Of a DNA stretch of 64,000 bases, positions 10,349 through 22,068 are shown piece after piece; position 1 is the first letter of the stretch; every line of letters begins with the position of its first letter. The stretch covers positions 61,947 through 125,946 of the forward strand of contig JACEFZ010014530.1 of NCBI GenBank assembly GCA_014155875.1, given 5' to 3'. Below the pieces are notes generated by a model. That model was not told where the DNA came from. It worked only from the letters and a program-made list of their open reading frames with translations, and did not search any database. Source of the stretch: Cepaea nemoralis. Taxonomy: Eukaryota > Mollusca > Gastropoda > Stylommatophora > Helicidae. The position numbers were made by a program, and so were the translations under genes.

Positions 10349-11329
10349 ACTCCCATACGAATACTGATACGCCTTTGTGTGTCATCAGAATTGGCAGGTC
10401 TCCCATTACCGTAAAAATAACTTTGTTAGCTAGAAATCTCTAGTTGTTCAGCAAAACATCAAAGGAATGTCGCCGCTTTCAATGATTTAAGTTGTTTTTG
10501 GACCTATCAAAGACATATTCCTTGGGTGGGGGTAAATATAAGACGGCTGGAAAAATTTCATAACGATGCAACAGACAGTTTTCAAAATAATTGATCGTGA
10601 ATGAAGGCAAACAAATGTGGACATACTATAGTTACTCTGGTAGTCCAGGAATTCACAACATTCGTCTCAGGAACCACATCTGTGTTGCTGCTAATTTCTT
10701 CCTAATTTCTCCATTTACATTCCAAGATTCATTTCATACAGCAAAACTATTTCTATATTTCATTTCAACACACTCTTTTTTTATATTCAATGATAGCGAC
10801 TTATTGCATAAGATACTCTTCATTTTCTGTATAAAATTTGGTGGAACTGCGGTAAAGCTGTGAAAGTTTAAACAATATATAATGACACAAAGTAGTGCAG
10901 CTTTACATAACAGAGTTACGACACATACAGAACGTTGCGGCGGTTAGCCTTCATCAGCAAACAAACACATTCACAAACACAACATACAGTCAAGGAGAAC
11001 TCCTGTGACTACATTAGAAGGTGATGACAGGACGAGAGGAACAAATGCATGGAAAAATGGAAGCAATGAAGAGAAAATGAGAATTGACAAAATGTTAATT
11101 GAAAAGAATGTTAGTCGAAGAAAATGTTTAATAGAAAAACTGTTTATAGAGAAAAAAAACTGTATACTCACCTCACGTACGGACCTGTGAATGTCTACGG
11201 AAATCTCGGGTGTATTTGTATAACGGTGCTGGATGTTACGGTACAGTGAGCACATAGAAAGAAGGGGGCGGGGTAGGAGGCGTGTAAAATTGACCACGAC
11301 CCCATTGTGTTGTTGGTCTGGGTGGACTG
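10349..11329. other. Unassigned non-coding DNA
   Basis: I see no convincing gene or repeat family. Short open frames here have no recognisable domain. Confidence 0.3.
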
Positions 11330-12036
11330 GTGTGCATAAGATACTCTTCATTTTCTGAATTGCGGCTTTTGCCTGCCCCATTCTGCTCCTAATCTCTGTT
11401 GTACATCTTCCATCTGATGTTATAAATGGCCCTAGGTATTTAAAATTATCCACTTGGTTAAGAATTTTCCCTTCTATTTCTATGTCACATTTTGGTGTCA
11501 CCATTTTTTTTTAAAATATCATTATTGTTACTGTTTTCTTGATATTCAAGGAGATCCTTTCTTTGCACTCTCTGTTATTACAATGTCCAACAATTGTTAT
11601 AGGGTTTTTGCATTATTCACCACCAATACCGTGTCATCTGCATATCGTATACTGTTTATATTATAACCTCTGAATATTATTTGTGATGAAGTCTTCGTAA
11701 CTACCCATCTCCTTTTGTTTGAATAACATTTATTTATGTATAAGATGTATGTATGTATGGATATATATTTTTTTATTTTTCTTCTTGTGAGCTCACTGAT
11801 TTGTCTACGCATATTTTTTGTATCTTTAATAGAATTTAATTCAATTTTCTTGCACTGCTCGTTTAACAAACTTTCCCTTGCCTTCACACAATTATCTGTT
11901 ATTTCTTTATTTATCTTACCATATTCCTTTTTGCCATTTTTACTCTGTTTTCTTTTGGCCATCGACTTTGAGATTTCTTCAGTCATCCACTTTTTCTTAA
12001 CTTTTGGCTTCTCTCCGGGAATATTTCTTTGCTGAT
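11330..12036 (-). pseudogene. RTE-type LINE, internally deleted fragment
   Basis: Three collinear remnants lie on the complement. The linker upstream of RT (KKKWMTEEISKSMAKRKQ..., about 12020-11740) is first. The catalytic RT motif NINSIRYADDTVLV (about 11665-11597) is second. The C-terminal block DNFKYLGPFITSDGRCTTEIRSRMGQAKAAI (about 11460-11340) is third. Most of RT is missing between the first two, and frames differ. The same blocks occur in the RTE copies at 12.3, 47.7 and 53.9-57.4 kb. The 5' side is cut at the TG/GA microsatellites. Confidence 0.75.
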
Positions 12037-12039
12037 TTG

Positions 12040-12097
<58 letters not shown>

Positions 12098-12112
12098 TGA
12101 TGTGAGATGAGA

Positions 12113-12180
<68 letters not shown>
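12040..12180. repeat. (TG)n and (GA)n dinucleotide arrays
   Basis: (TG)n occupies about 12040-12094 and (GA)n about 12105-12180, separated by about 10 bp. Serine/leucine- or threonine/histidine-rich frames across them are repeat artefacts. Confidence 0.95.
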
Positions 12181-12182
<2 letters not shown>

Positions 12183-12269
12183 ACACAAACACACACAAAC
12201 ATCAGCTGCCTTTATGTCAAAGGACATTTCCCGGAAACCATTTTAGACTTGAGTATACTTGACAAATTA

Positions 12270-13171
12270 CTGGAGTAATGTCTCCAGATCTTTTTTCCCT
12301 ATACAGTGAAAATATTTTCAGAAATGTAGAAGACCTAAATGGAATCAGCATTGGAGGACGAAACATAAATAACATTAGATATGCAGATGATACAGTATTG
12401 ATTGCAGACAATGCACAGGATCTGCAACAATTAGTAGACGCTGTGGTTGTACACAGTGAGCAGCTGGGGTTGGAATTAAATTGTAGGAAGACACAGGTTA
12501 TGGTCGTCATTAGGAAGAACGAAGTACCACAATGTAATATACAAGTAAATGGGAATATTCTTCAACAAGTGAATCGGTTCAATTATCTCGGAACAGTCAT
12601 AACATCTGATGGCAGATGCCTTGAAGAGATTAGAACAAGAATCGCCATTGCGAAAGTAGCCTTTAGCAAGATGAAAAACATTCTGACCAATAAAATGATG
12701 TCAATTGAAACGAGAAAAAGAGTGTTGAGGGGATACATAGAGCCTGTTCTTTTGTATGGATGTGAAACTTGGACAATGTGCAGTCAAGCTGAAAAACATC
12801 TGATGGCTGCAGAAATGTGGTTTCTGAGGAAAATGCAAAGAATACCATGGACAGATAGAAAAACCAATGACCAAATACTACAAGAGACAAATGAAAATCG
12901 TAGATTGATTAGAGAAATTAGACGTAGACAGTCAAAATTTTTTGGACATGTTATGAGAAGAAATGGACTGGAGAACTTAGTGACAGCTGGCAAGATCGAA
13001 GGGAACAGACCAAGAGGAAGACCGAGAGGAAAATACGTGGATGGCTTGGCCACATGGCATGGACGAGACAGGAACACTGAGCTGATCCACGACTCTGGTG
13101 ATCGAGTGAAATGGCGAATCATGACCGCCCACGCTTTCCGGCATGGCACATGATTGATTGATTGATTGATA
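12270..13171 (+). pseudogene. RTE-type LINE, 5'-truncated RT C-terminal half
   Basis: One open frame (12278-13153, 291 codons) starts inside the RT domain. It contains RYADDTVLIADNAQDLQQL (motif C), FNYLGTVITSDGRCLEEIRTR, RGYIEPVLLYGCETWT, KMQRIPWTDRKTND, FFGHVMRRNGLENLV and the basic GNRPRGRPRGKYVDGL block. All are typical of BovB/RTE-like reverse transcriptases after the palm domain. After the stop it ends in (TGAT)n, a usual RTE 3' tail. The endonuclease and most of RT are absent, so it is a dead-on-arrival copy, but the surviving frame is undamaged, which suggests recent insertion. Confidence 0.85.
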
Positions 13172-13445
13172 CTTGACAGCCCAATTCAATGAGGATTTGA
13201 CCACATAACCACCAGATTGGTAGGCAAACACTGTATTAGAATTTTCTCCTATTAATGGTCTCTCATGATATGTCAGGCTGTCACATAAAATACACACCAT
13301 AAACACCACATTTGTTAAGTGCCTCTTCACAGGTCAGTGTCAGTAAAGTATGCAAATATCACGTTTCCCATGTGTTTTCTTTTCTGGAGCTTCAAACTGA
13401 ATTCTCTATTAAACAGACACAGCATTATACTTGTAGTGGTCAGCA

Positions 13446-13720
13446 AGACCAGATGGATAAGAGCACTCGCTCTTAAACTTCCTGTGTTCTGATGCCAAGG
13501 TAGCAGGTTTAACCCCTACACCAGTCAGTTGCGCTAAAATTTTGACTGCTTATCTTTGACTTGGGGATGTAAATTACAAGTACCTCAGAAGTAAGAGTGG
13601 AATTGCTGATGGCGGGGGCCACTGGTAATAGGGAAAGCTAATCCATACACAAAAATCAACCCAGCAGAGAAGTAGAAGCACGTGTATGGACTATGCTTGA
13701 GTTCAAAGAGAGTCGAATTG
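13446..13720 (+). mobile_element. tRNA-derived SINE, family C, copy 1
   Basis: The copy shares order and sequence with the minus-strand copy at 48619-48899. Shared parts are a tRNA-like head (GATAAGAGCACTCGCTCTTAAAC ... CAGGTTTAACCCCTAC), then TTGGGGATGTAAATTAC, TAATAGGGAAAGCTAATCC and TATGGACTATGCTTGAGTTC. It is diverged and no target duplication is clear. Confidence 0.65.
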
Positions 13721-14015
13721 TAAGCGACATTTTTCAAAGTAAGTGAATGCAACAACAAGAAAATGACACTTGTAAAATTTCTCTCTGTCTGGATGCTACA
13801 ACTGTAAATGCCACTCTTGTGTCCTTGAAGAAGTCCTATCAATAATTCTAGCACTCTACACATCAATGAACAACCATGTCAGACATATATTCATGTATAC
13901 TACCAACACATTCCCCAATGTACATAAATAAGAACAATGACTAGAACACATTTTAAAAAGTATTCTAGAAGCAAGGCCACAATAGTCACTGTCATAAATA
14001 TCAAATTACATGAGT

Positions 14016-14417
14016 AGGTACTTCAATTTTAATTCACCGCAACAAAGAAGAATCCCTTCGAGCCTCATTTGCATCAGTCCGGCAATCATTTTCTGGTTTA
14101 GTGTTCGGTGAACTGCTAGACCGATCGATGGATGTTTTTAAGTTTTTGGGCCCGTAGGGCCCTCACTGTCGAGTCGACAGTTTTTGGGCCCGTAGGGCCC
14201 TCATTGTCGAGTCGACAGTTTTTGGGCCCGTAGGGCCCTCACTGTCGAGTCGACAGTGAGGGCCCTACGGGCCCAAAAACTTAAAAACATCCATCGATCG
14301 GTCTAGCAGTTCACCGAACACTAAACCGGAAAATGATTGCCGGACTGATGCAAATGAGGCTCGAAGGGATTCTTCTTTGTTTGCGGTTGTTTGCGGTGAA
14401 TTAAAATTGAAATACCT
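14016..14417. repeat. 402-bp foldback palindrome (MITE-like)
   Basis: The left arm starts at AGGTACTTCAATTTTAATTC (14016) and the right arm ends at its complement AATTGAAATACCT (14417). The arms match nearly throughout; the right arm has about 9 extra bases. The centre lies at CTGTCGAGTCGACAG (14242-14256). The left arm holds three tandem 38-bp units (14143-14180, 14181-14218, 14219-14256), each built of TTTTTGGGCCCGTAGGGCCC plus CTGTCGAGTCGACAG; the right arm has one. No coding sequence. Probably a foldback or MITE-type DNA element. Confidence 0.85.
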
Positions 14418-15687
14418 GTGACGAAACGACTAAGATACAGTCTAATCTCTGTATTATTTCCCTTTGATGGGATCACGACCGGCTAGTCTCCCTGGATTTA
14501 ATAAGAATCACTAGTGGATTTCCCCGTCTAAAGTAATTCGTGACGTCACATCTCGGGTGAATTCTAGAAGTTTCTCGAATGCCACAGACAAGTGCGTACG
14601 TGGTTTGCTCGCACGAAGGACCCACAATTGCCTCAAGGAACACGGGAGTGTGGAATTCTTCATGACACTGGATTTCTCCGTGGCTCATGAAATTCACTGG
14701 GCCCGTGAAGGCATTGTGACGACGCACTTCGGTGATCTTGGAGCAGTCATCAGCCAGACCTCAACGAAGTAAGATCGCAGTAATTAACTGCTGAGAGAGA
14801 TGTCAGTGAACGCAGCCAGGCGGACATCGGCAGTTGATGATTGTGATTTCTGATATCACAGGTACTGTGGCATTACTTATTTAATTTAAACGTTGTCCGT
14901 AAATACTGCACCTTTATTCGCAAAACGAATGAAACGCCGAATGAAAATAATCTCCGCGCAGAGCATAAAGTGCTGTCGCGTGTCTGCATATTTAATTAGC
15001 GGTTATTGATCGGCCGGGTAATGTGTGACAGATGCGTCAGGAAACGACATGGTTGTAAGCGAGTATTCTAAAAGCTGTACGTGTGTGTCTGCTGATACCC
15101 GTGTAAATCCGATATTCGGATAGAAGTGATTTAATGCTAGTGTACTAGATATGCATTGTTAATGATTGATAGTATGTTAACGATGAGGTGATTATCACTG
15201 ATCTGTGCAAGTAGATTCGGGTAATCTACCAACGGTGTAGCAGATGTGTTAAATATCTGGTTAGTAATTAAATACTCAGGGCAGGAGTTTGACATGTGTT
15301 ACATTGTGTTGCTTTACTCAGTAATAGTGATAAGTCAGTGCTTGTTGTTATTATAGATGTGTCATCTGCTTGGCTAGAATAGGGTGGTAATTTATGTCTG
15401 ATAGCCGTGGTGATATTATTCTGAGGACAAGATGGTTGTTTCATTGGGATTTCAAAGTAAGTATTTATTGTGTGAAAAGGCAGAAAGGTTTGTATTTACT
15501 GGATAGCTGTTGATAGAAAGTATGTATAATGCCTGAATGTCACTGCGTGTTTGTATGCCTGTCTGCTAGCGTGACCATGCGTGTACAATCGTACGTGTGT
15601 CTAGCCGACCGACTGGTCCAGGGGCCTGTCCGACCGACCGTTATGTTGCGTGTCTGACCCAAAGCAATTGTGCTTAAACGATGGTTG
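14418..15687. other. Unassigned non-coding DNA
   Basis: There is no recognisable gene. Small frames at 14473-14772 have no domain I know. Confidence 0.3.
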
Positions 15688-15692
15688 AACAT

Positions 15693-16290
15693 TGCCTCGA
15701 AGTGCCTACACCGGCAACCGTCGAGGTATTAACTCATAATAATGCAAAACAGCAACGAAGGACGAGGAATTAACTTGCGTCCTTACCTTGAATACAATGA
15801 TAATCAACGGCAAAAGTCAAGATATCAAAGCGCTACCAGAAGTTTATTCCGTAGCAGACATGTGAACATTAAACTCACGCAGACCTGTAGGTTGACCCCT
15901 ATAGACGGGGTCGGCACCTACTTTCCTAATCCACCGATGAGTGTCCAGTCTACTGCGCTCTGCTTGACGCCCTGATCCACTGATTCCATTTAAGCTGTAA
16001 TTCCACTCTAGGTTTTTCCGCCCGGTTACTTCACTGCGGTATCATCATCAACAGATCCTTCTCCTGACTCATAGCTGTCTCACGCTCATATCATCGCGTC
16101 CAGAGGTCACCTCACACATTGAAACCCGTCCTTGTTCGAAATCACAATCACAGCTCTCCTGTTGCTATCCTACTGACGTTGTCCACATTCTCCTTGGATT
16201 CCTTTGTTGACGTCCACTTTCGTGTCCGAGTGGGGAATTCCCATTTTCCAATTTATACTTTTCGTGGTGGGTCCGTGCCGCCGTATGGCA
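15693..16290 (-). repeat. 3' LTR of the gag-only element
   Basis: The termini are TGCC and GGCA. A TATA-like AAGTATAAAT (complement of 16251-16260) lies about 30 bp from the LTR start on the minus strand, so U3 would be very short. It matches the 5' LTR except for scattered indels and a divergent patch near 16120-16175. Confidence 0.85.
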
Positions 16291-17710
16291 TAATGCCCCC
16301 TCCCAGATAAAAAAATGTGTAACATTTTTTTCCCTTTTAACTATATGTGTATAAATATATTGTATAATCATAACTAACTACAACCATAATAACAATAGAC
16401 TAGTACTTGGTTGTCCCCCTTATCTACCCTAAAAAAATATAAAGTTATACGACGGGCACGCCCACCTGTCCAAACCCCACGTTGGACGTCGTGTGGCTGA
16501 TCATGGGGAATCAGACCAACTAATAAACATATTAGTCCCTACCTTGTCTTAATAGACAAGTGTGTCCTAGCTCTAGGTACTACCATGAGTTTCGGACGAG
16601 GGTAATAATGGGGTTTCCAAGTAGATCATCCTCATTGTTGATTATCGTTGCTGTTATTATTGTATACTCCATATATTTTCCTTCTTACAATTTTTCCATC
16701 TGTGGGTAGGGTGACATGTGCTCCACGAGAATCCTCAGAAATATTTTTACTTTTGTGGATATGTTGAGAGCGATGACTGATTATTATGGATCTTAATGTG
16801 ATAATGACACGTAATACAATTAATTCAACTAGAGATTCATTCTAATGACTTAACCTTATAATCAAATACTTTCCCGAACAATGATTAATTAACCCTATAA
16901 CCATACTATAATATTTCAATTAATTAATACCCAATTAACTAACATTTGTTATTTAACCACAGAATCATAACATTTAAATTAAAATGTTCACTGTCAATAA
17001 GTTCACTTCACAGTTACAATACTTGTATGCTCGAATCCGTGTCCGAATAATCAATGTTTGAACAACCGAGCGATCACACATTGAGTAGATACTTCCGATG
17101 GCGTAGTTATTCATTCATACACTCTGTCAATATGGAAAAATTGCTACCATGTGTATCTATATCTACTAAATCACATCTTACATTACATTATATATTTTGT
17201 CAATTAATGTAACATTGTTATTCAATAAGGTGCGTTTTGAATTTATATTTATTAAATTTTATAACACTCATAAAAGAACAGAACATTAAAATATAATTAA
17301 AGAACTTATAACATAGATCTGTTCCTCTATTAATTATAATCGACTGAGAATGTCTCTGATTGACTGATTAAAATCTTGCAGACATAGAGTTGTGAAGAAT
17401 CATACCTATTAAAGATTCAAGACATCTAAAAAAAAATTAAATCAGGAATATAATATTCAACAAGAATAAATATTGAAATCAAATAATATTCATATAAATT
17501 TAGTAATGTTCTCTATTATAGACATAATTATCAAAGAATAGAGAATCGAATTATTTCTAAGATTGAATTATAGAATTATTAGATAGTGTGAACAATTCTG
17601 ACAAGTGATACCTTGCATAACTAAGTAATAAGACCTAAGACTCTAATGTGTCTGTAGTGTATTATGTGTGATTTGACCCTAACCTTTCATCCCATTTTAT
17701 TTTCCTTTAT
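16291..17710 (-). other. Gag-only element interior, 3' non-coding part
   Basis: Very AT-rich DNA without open frames or pol motifs. The purine tract candidate (complement of about 16295-16303) lies next to the 3' LTR. Confidence 0.5.
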
Positions 17711-18700
17711 TTATTTCTTCCATTCAATTTTTTTTCTTTCTTTCTTTGTTTCAAACCTGTAAAATCTCTCTTCTGCACTCATGCCAATATTTGTACATTG
17801 TATTGATTGAAACAATGTTATTGTCTTCAGTCTTGTGTATCTTCTGTAATGCATACGCTGTAACGACGTATGTTTGTACTGAGTGCGTGTAACTTTCATT
17901 CTGTTTTTGGGATTTTTAACAAAAATGTCATTGAGAAACATGTAATCATGTTTGATTTGTTTTGTAACAACAGTTATTTCTTCATGTTTGGGTTCGTTGA
18001 CTTTGTACAATTCGCAATTATTTACCGTTGTGTTATCACGTATGTCTACAGTTGATGTACCCTGTTCTGTTTGCGTGTTTTCTTCTTTAATTTCTTCTTC
18101 TTCTTCTTGTGTTGTTTCAATTTGGGCATTTGTACTTGTAAGTGTTTCGTTAAACTTGTGTTCGATAGTTATTTTCTGAACGAAATCTCTGGCGTTCGGT
18201 TCTTTCACTATTGTAGCAGATACTTTACCTGTGTGATTACTTTCTTTTATTTCATACATTTGTCTTTGTTTCCTCATTCGCTCCTTCCAAATTGTTTCCT
18301 TTGCAAGATTCTCCTCTTGAAGTGCGAGTCGTTTTTGCTTGATTTCTGTCTCTACGGCTAATTGTCTTGCCTTTAATTCTGCCTCTGCTGTTATCTGTCT
18401 TTCTTCCATCTCTCTCCTCATTGCAGATATCTTTTCACGTTGCAAAGTTAATTCTTTTTCTCTAGACTCTATTCGTTCGCATTGCAAGGCTACCCTCTTT
18501 TCATGTTCCAGAACTAGTGCACTTCGTTTGATAGCCATCTCACGTTCCTTTAGTTCGTTTTCAAGAACCCATTTCTTTTGTCGTTCCTCCCTCTCACGTG
18601 CAGCTTGAGCTCTATATTCCTGTATGACCCAATTCCTGAGTTCTGCTCCAGCCAATCCATTCTTCTCACCCAACTCCATGAGATATTGTAGTGTAGACAT
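17711..18700 (-). CDS. Gag-like coiled-coil protein of LTR retrotransposon
   Basis: The frame has 329 codons and starts MSTLQYLMELGEKNGL. Residues about 30-160 are dominated by Glu, Lys, Arg and Gln in a coiled-coil pattern (EREERQKKW, LTLQREKISAMRREMEE, EIKQKRLALQEENLAKE). A Thr/Glu-rich acidic stretch follows at about 195-225, then a basic C-terminus ending KKERKKIEWKK. The short opening helix followed by long charged coils resembles N-terminal regions of gag polyproteins in invertebrate gypsy-type elements. There is no CCHC zinc knuckle and no obvious capsid core, so gag assignment rests on its place between LTRs downstream of the primer site. If expressed it would package or bind element RNA. 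The intact frame implies recent constraint or youth. Confidence 0.6.
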   Translation of the reverse strand: MSTLQYLMELGEKNGLAGAELRNWVIQEYRAQAAREREERQKKWVLENELKEREMAIKRSALVLEHEKRVALQCERIESREKELTLQREKISAMRREMEERQITAEAELKARQLAVETEIKQKRLALQEENLAKETIWKERMRKQRQMYEIKESNHTGKVSATIVKEPNARDFVQKITIEHKFNETLTSTNAQIETTQEEEEEIKEENTQTEQGTSTVDIRDNTTVNNCELYKVNEPKHEEITVVTKQIKHDYMFLNDIFVKNPKNRMKVTRTQYKHTSLQRMHYRRYTRLKTITLFQSIQCTNIGMSAEERFYRFETKKERKKIEWKK

Positions 18701-21064
18701 CTTGTCCTACCTGTAAAATGAGCTATCTAGCTGAAATAAATAGCGAAGTGGCAAGAGAAGAAAAGACTCGACAAATTTGCAATAAGGTTCTTCGCGGAAC
18801 GGAGTAGTTATTGACTTAAATAATAAGTCCTGTGGTATCAACGTCGACCCGAAATATCAACTTAATTAACACGAATACTGTCACGTTGACGACCACCTAA
18901 GAATATATCACTCAAAATATACGATAATTATACGAACCGTGACATATGTAAGCCACAAAAATAATTATGGGAAAATATGTTCAATATAAGGAATATAAAT
19001 ATATAAGTACAGCGGACCAACACTAATACTGACAAAAGACGATTGACGTAAGACTAAAAGTACATATTTTCATTCATAAAAGACAAAATTAATCTTGAAA
19101 TTTAAGTGACAACACGATAAACACTTTATATATTACTCACAATTACGATACTCTTATAATGAATGAAATATATGTAAACCACATGAATAATGTGAGAATA
19201 TAAAAATATATACATATGACACTAGATAATTAATAGTCACAGTAGACGATTAACGAGGGACGAAAATACCAATCAATGTTTCAACACGACAACAAATACT
19301 TTCAGACTTAGATTCAACATAACATACTACTGACTTATCATACAAAACAAACGGTTGTTAATTTATAATAAATTTTGACATAATTGAAAATACGACACCT
19401 TATTAAACTTTAAAAAAAAAATCAATGTCACACCAATTGACAATTACAACAGGTACTGGCCTTAAGAAAATTGCGGTGTCGGTGTCTTCTACGAATTTCC
19501 AAATGTCCATTCCATGCTCGACTGTTCCAAATGCTCGAATATATTCGTTTTCTGCAGTCGACAATTAATGGAGGTTCTCCTCGAAACACAATATCTGGTA
19601 AATTGACACGATGGTGTAATGCACTTACACCAGCACCTAGACCACGCGGTCTGTGGCCGACGGACAAAACCTAGTCGGTTACGGTGCACCCGTCGAACTT
19701 TGAGTTAAATTTGGGTATATGATTGTAACGATACCCACAGTAGACTGGTGTGTGCTGTCTTATCCGTCCTTCTATTCCTCTATGATGACGTGTGTAGTGT
19801 CTCCGTAATGTCCCATATGTAGTGTTGGCGATAAAGAATGCGATATTATGTGCAGAAACTTCGTGTCCGTTGATCCTATGCCAGTGAGGTGTCCGTGACG
19901 ACTGAAATGTCGTTAGTAAATCCTTGCTCACTTGGTATGGCGGCGCAATGTGAGTCTAGTATCCAATAACGGCATCATAATATGAGGTTGAAATAGTGAA
20001 GGTTGAGTGCGGGAATATTGTGGGGCAGTGTCAGTGAGGAAAAATGTCCTGAAAGGGTTATGTGGAGGGACAAGGTTTGGGAGTAGTGTCGTTCATTACA
20101 AAGTAGTATGTTCGTTTTCCACAGATTATAAAAGTGCACCTCCGAAATTTACCGGTGACCCACGCTCCTCAACGTTGTCATGTTCAGTATACCATATATA
20201 TCTCTGACTGCAGTGTAACTTGCTGCTCTTGTATACTGCTCTGCTCTGTCCCCAAATTCTGATAGGATAATTCGTATATAATGTCTTCTGTTTCGGAGTT
20301 CCTCGATAATGTGGGGTATGTAACAATTCAACCCACAAATCGTTATTAATGTATTACTTCAGCAATGGAGTTGCGAGAATAAACAATTAATAACTCCTGA
20401 GCAGTTTCCAACGATCAGTTACTGTGAAATGTCAATCTGTTAATAGCTTAATGTGACAGCGCAGTGTTTCTCAGGCTCTCAATGCCTACTATGATGGTTA
20501 TAAGTATATTCCATATCGACCATGGTGTCAAACGTTTTGTATGGCTTGTGTCTATTGTTTATCTTCTTTTCCAAGGTAACATCAAAGCTATAAGTGTCAC
20601 ACATTCGTTCTAAATATAATGTTCTTAAATATCTTATAATCTCTTTTAATGTTCGTTGTTCCGAACTCTTTGATAGCACTGTGCTGTGTTTAATATAGTG
20701 CAGTTTTGCGCGTACGGTGCATTCTGTCTGTGTAACTATTATACTGTTATTGCAATTCTTATACGCAACGGTGTTATTACAGTACTACTTTCTCACTGTC
20801 TTGACATGTTAATTCTAGTCGAACTGTTTCTTGTGAAATATAACCTTCCAACTTACTGTTGTAACTTGCAAACTGTATGATCTTCCAGTTTACCTATTCC
20901 TGCTCTTCTCCATTTTGTGACGTCGAACTTGTGTGTGATTCGTGTAGTGCGGTGCAACTCAAGATGTCGGCGTGCAAATGTTTCTACGCTCAGCTGACTG
21001 AATCTGGCAGGAATTTCGTGTTGACAATTTTTTTTATGCAGCGAGTCCAGTGACGACCCCCATA
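18701..21064 (-). other. Gag-only element interior, 5' leader
   Basis: This is non-coding leader between the 5' LTR and the gag-like ORF. Short open frames (for example 19428-19667 and 19671-19931) have no recognisable domains. The primer-binding-site candidate is at about 21045-21062. Confidence 0.5.
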
Positions 21065-21657
21065 TGCCTCGAAGTGCCTACACCGGCAACCGTCGAGGTA
21101 TCAACTCGTAATAATGCAAAACAGCAACGAAGGACGAGGAATTAAACTTGCGTCCTTACCTTGAATACAATGATAATCAACGGCAAAAGTCAAGATATCA
21201 AAGCGCTACCAGAAGTTTATTCCGTAGCAGACATGTGAACATTAAACTCACGCAGACCTGTAGGTTGACCCCTATAGACAGGGGTCGGCACCTACTTTCC
21301 TAATCCACCGATGAGTGTCCAGTCTACTGCGCTCTGCTTGACGCCCTGATCCACTGATTCCATTTAAGCTGTAATTCCACTCTAGGTTTTTCCGCCCGGT
21401 TACTTCACTGCGGTATCATCATCAACAGATCCCTCTCCTGACTCATAGCTGTCTCACGCTCATATCATCGCGTCCAGAGTCACCTCACACAGATCCTTTG
21501 AAACCCGTCCTTGTTCGAAATCAAAATCTCTGTTCTATCTACTGACGTTGTCCACATTCTCCTTGGATTCCTTTGTTGACGTCCACTTTCGTGTCCGAGT
21601 GGGGAATTCCCATTTTCCAATTTATACTTTTCGTGGTGTGCGTGCCGCCGTATGGCA
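21065..21657 (-). repeat. 5' LTR of the gag-only element
   Basis: Counterpart of 15693-16290 at an offset of about 5,370 bp. Its last 88 bp (21570-21657) also begin the downstream tandem duplication, so a third partial LTR piece lies at 24361-24447. Confidence 0.85.
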
Positions 21658-21824
21658 AACATAACCGACCGAGAGCGATGCGGCGTTCTATAATCGAGGC
21701 CGTTGCGTCTATATAGATCGAAATGTGAACCGAATCTAGTCTGTCTCTATGATTCTCTTCTTCAAGAAACCTGACTCTGATAATGGAGTAACTGAGTTAC
21801 TGCAGTGAAGAAGTAGTATGCTCT

Positions 21825-22068
21825 GGGGTAATTGACCCCCAAAAAGCGGAGCTGGAGATTTAGGAGAGGGGGGCTGGTAGCCTCTCTAAAAAGGATGACG
21901 TGGCTTAACTAGCCACGGAACAGAATGCGCCTAGCCCACAGGAGCTGTGGGAGAGTGTATCGGTGGAGGGCCACCACATATGTGCTCGACCGGCACAGAC
22001 TTGACCGTCATGGATGAAGGTCAATTACTAAAGGTCATACGGTGTTCTGGGACGGAGATCCCAGAACA
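21825..22068. other. Chain of stem-loops (copy 1)
   Basis: Consecutive inverted repeats: GGGGT/ACCCC (21825-21839); TTTAGGAGAGG/CCTCTCTAAA (21859-21890); CGTGGCT/AGCCACG (21899-21917); CCCACAG/CTGTGGG (21935-21951); GGTGG/CCACC (21962-21975); GTGC/GCAC (about 21982-21996); TTGACC/GGTCAA (22001-22024); TGTTCTGGGA/TCCCAGAACA (22043-22068). A further GGGCTC/GAGCCC lies at 22397-22411. There is no open reading frame. It looks like a structured RNA or a hairpin-rich element; I do not recognise a family. Confidence 0.65.

Larger units (their letters stand above)
15693..21657 (-). mobile_element. Non-autonomous LTR retrotransposon encoding only a gag-like protein
   Basis: Two direct repeats of about 595 bp (15693-16290 and 21065-21657) start TGCC and end GGCA. 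The element is flanked by the 5-bp duplication AACAT (15688-15692 and 21658-21662). On the minus strand, a primer-binding-site candidate (TGGGGGTCGTCACTGGAC) begins two bases after the 5' LTR, and a purine tract (GGGAGGGGG) precedes the 3' LTR. The 4.77-kb interior has one long ORF, a gag-like coiled-coil protein. No protease, RT, RNase H or integrase was found. It must rely on an autonomous partner, like the TR-GAG class in plants. Confidence 0.85.

Noticed and set aside
10490..10520. Possible inverted repeat partner (GTTTTTGGAC) for the DD83E transposon end near 1360
   Set aside because: Similarity is short and the orientation is wrong for a terminal inverted repeat of the 9.7-kb copy.
11597..12227. 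Serine/leucine-rich reading frames
   Set aside because: They read through GA and CA dinucleotide arrays fused to an RTE relic.
21825..22068. Hammerhead or HDV-like ribozyme
   Set aside because: I could not find the conserved hammerhead core (CTGATGA...GAAA) or a convincing HDV fold.
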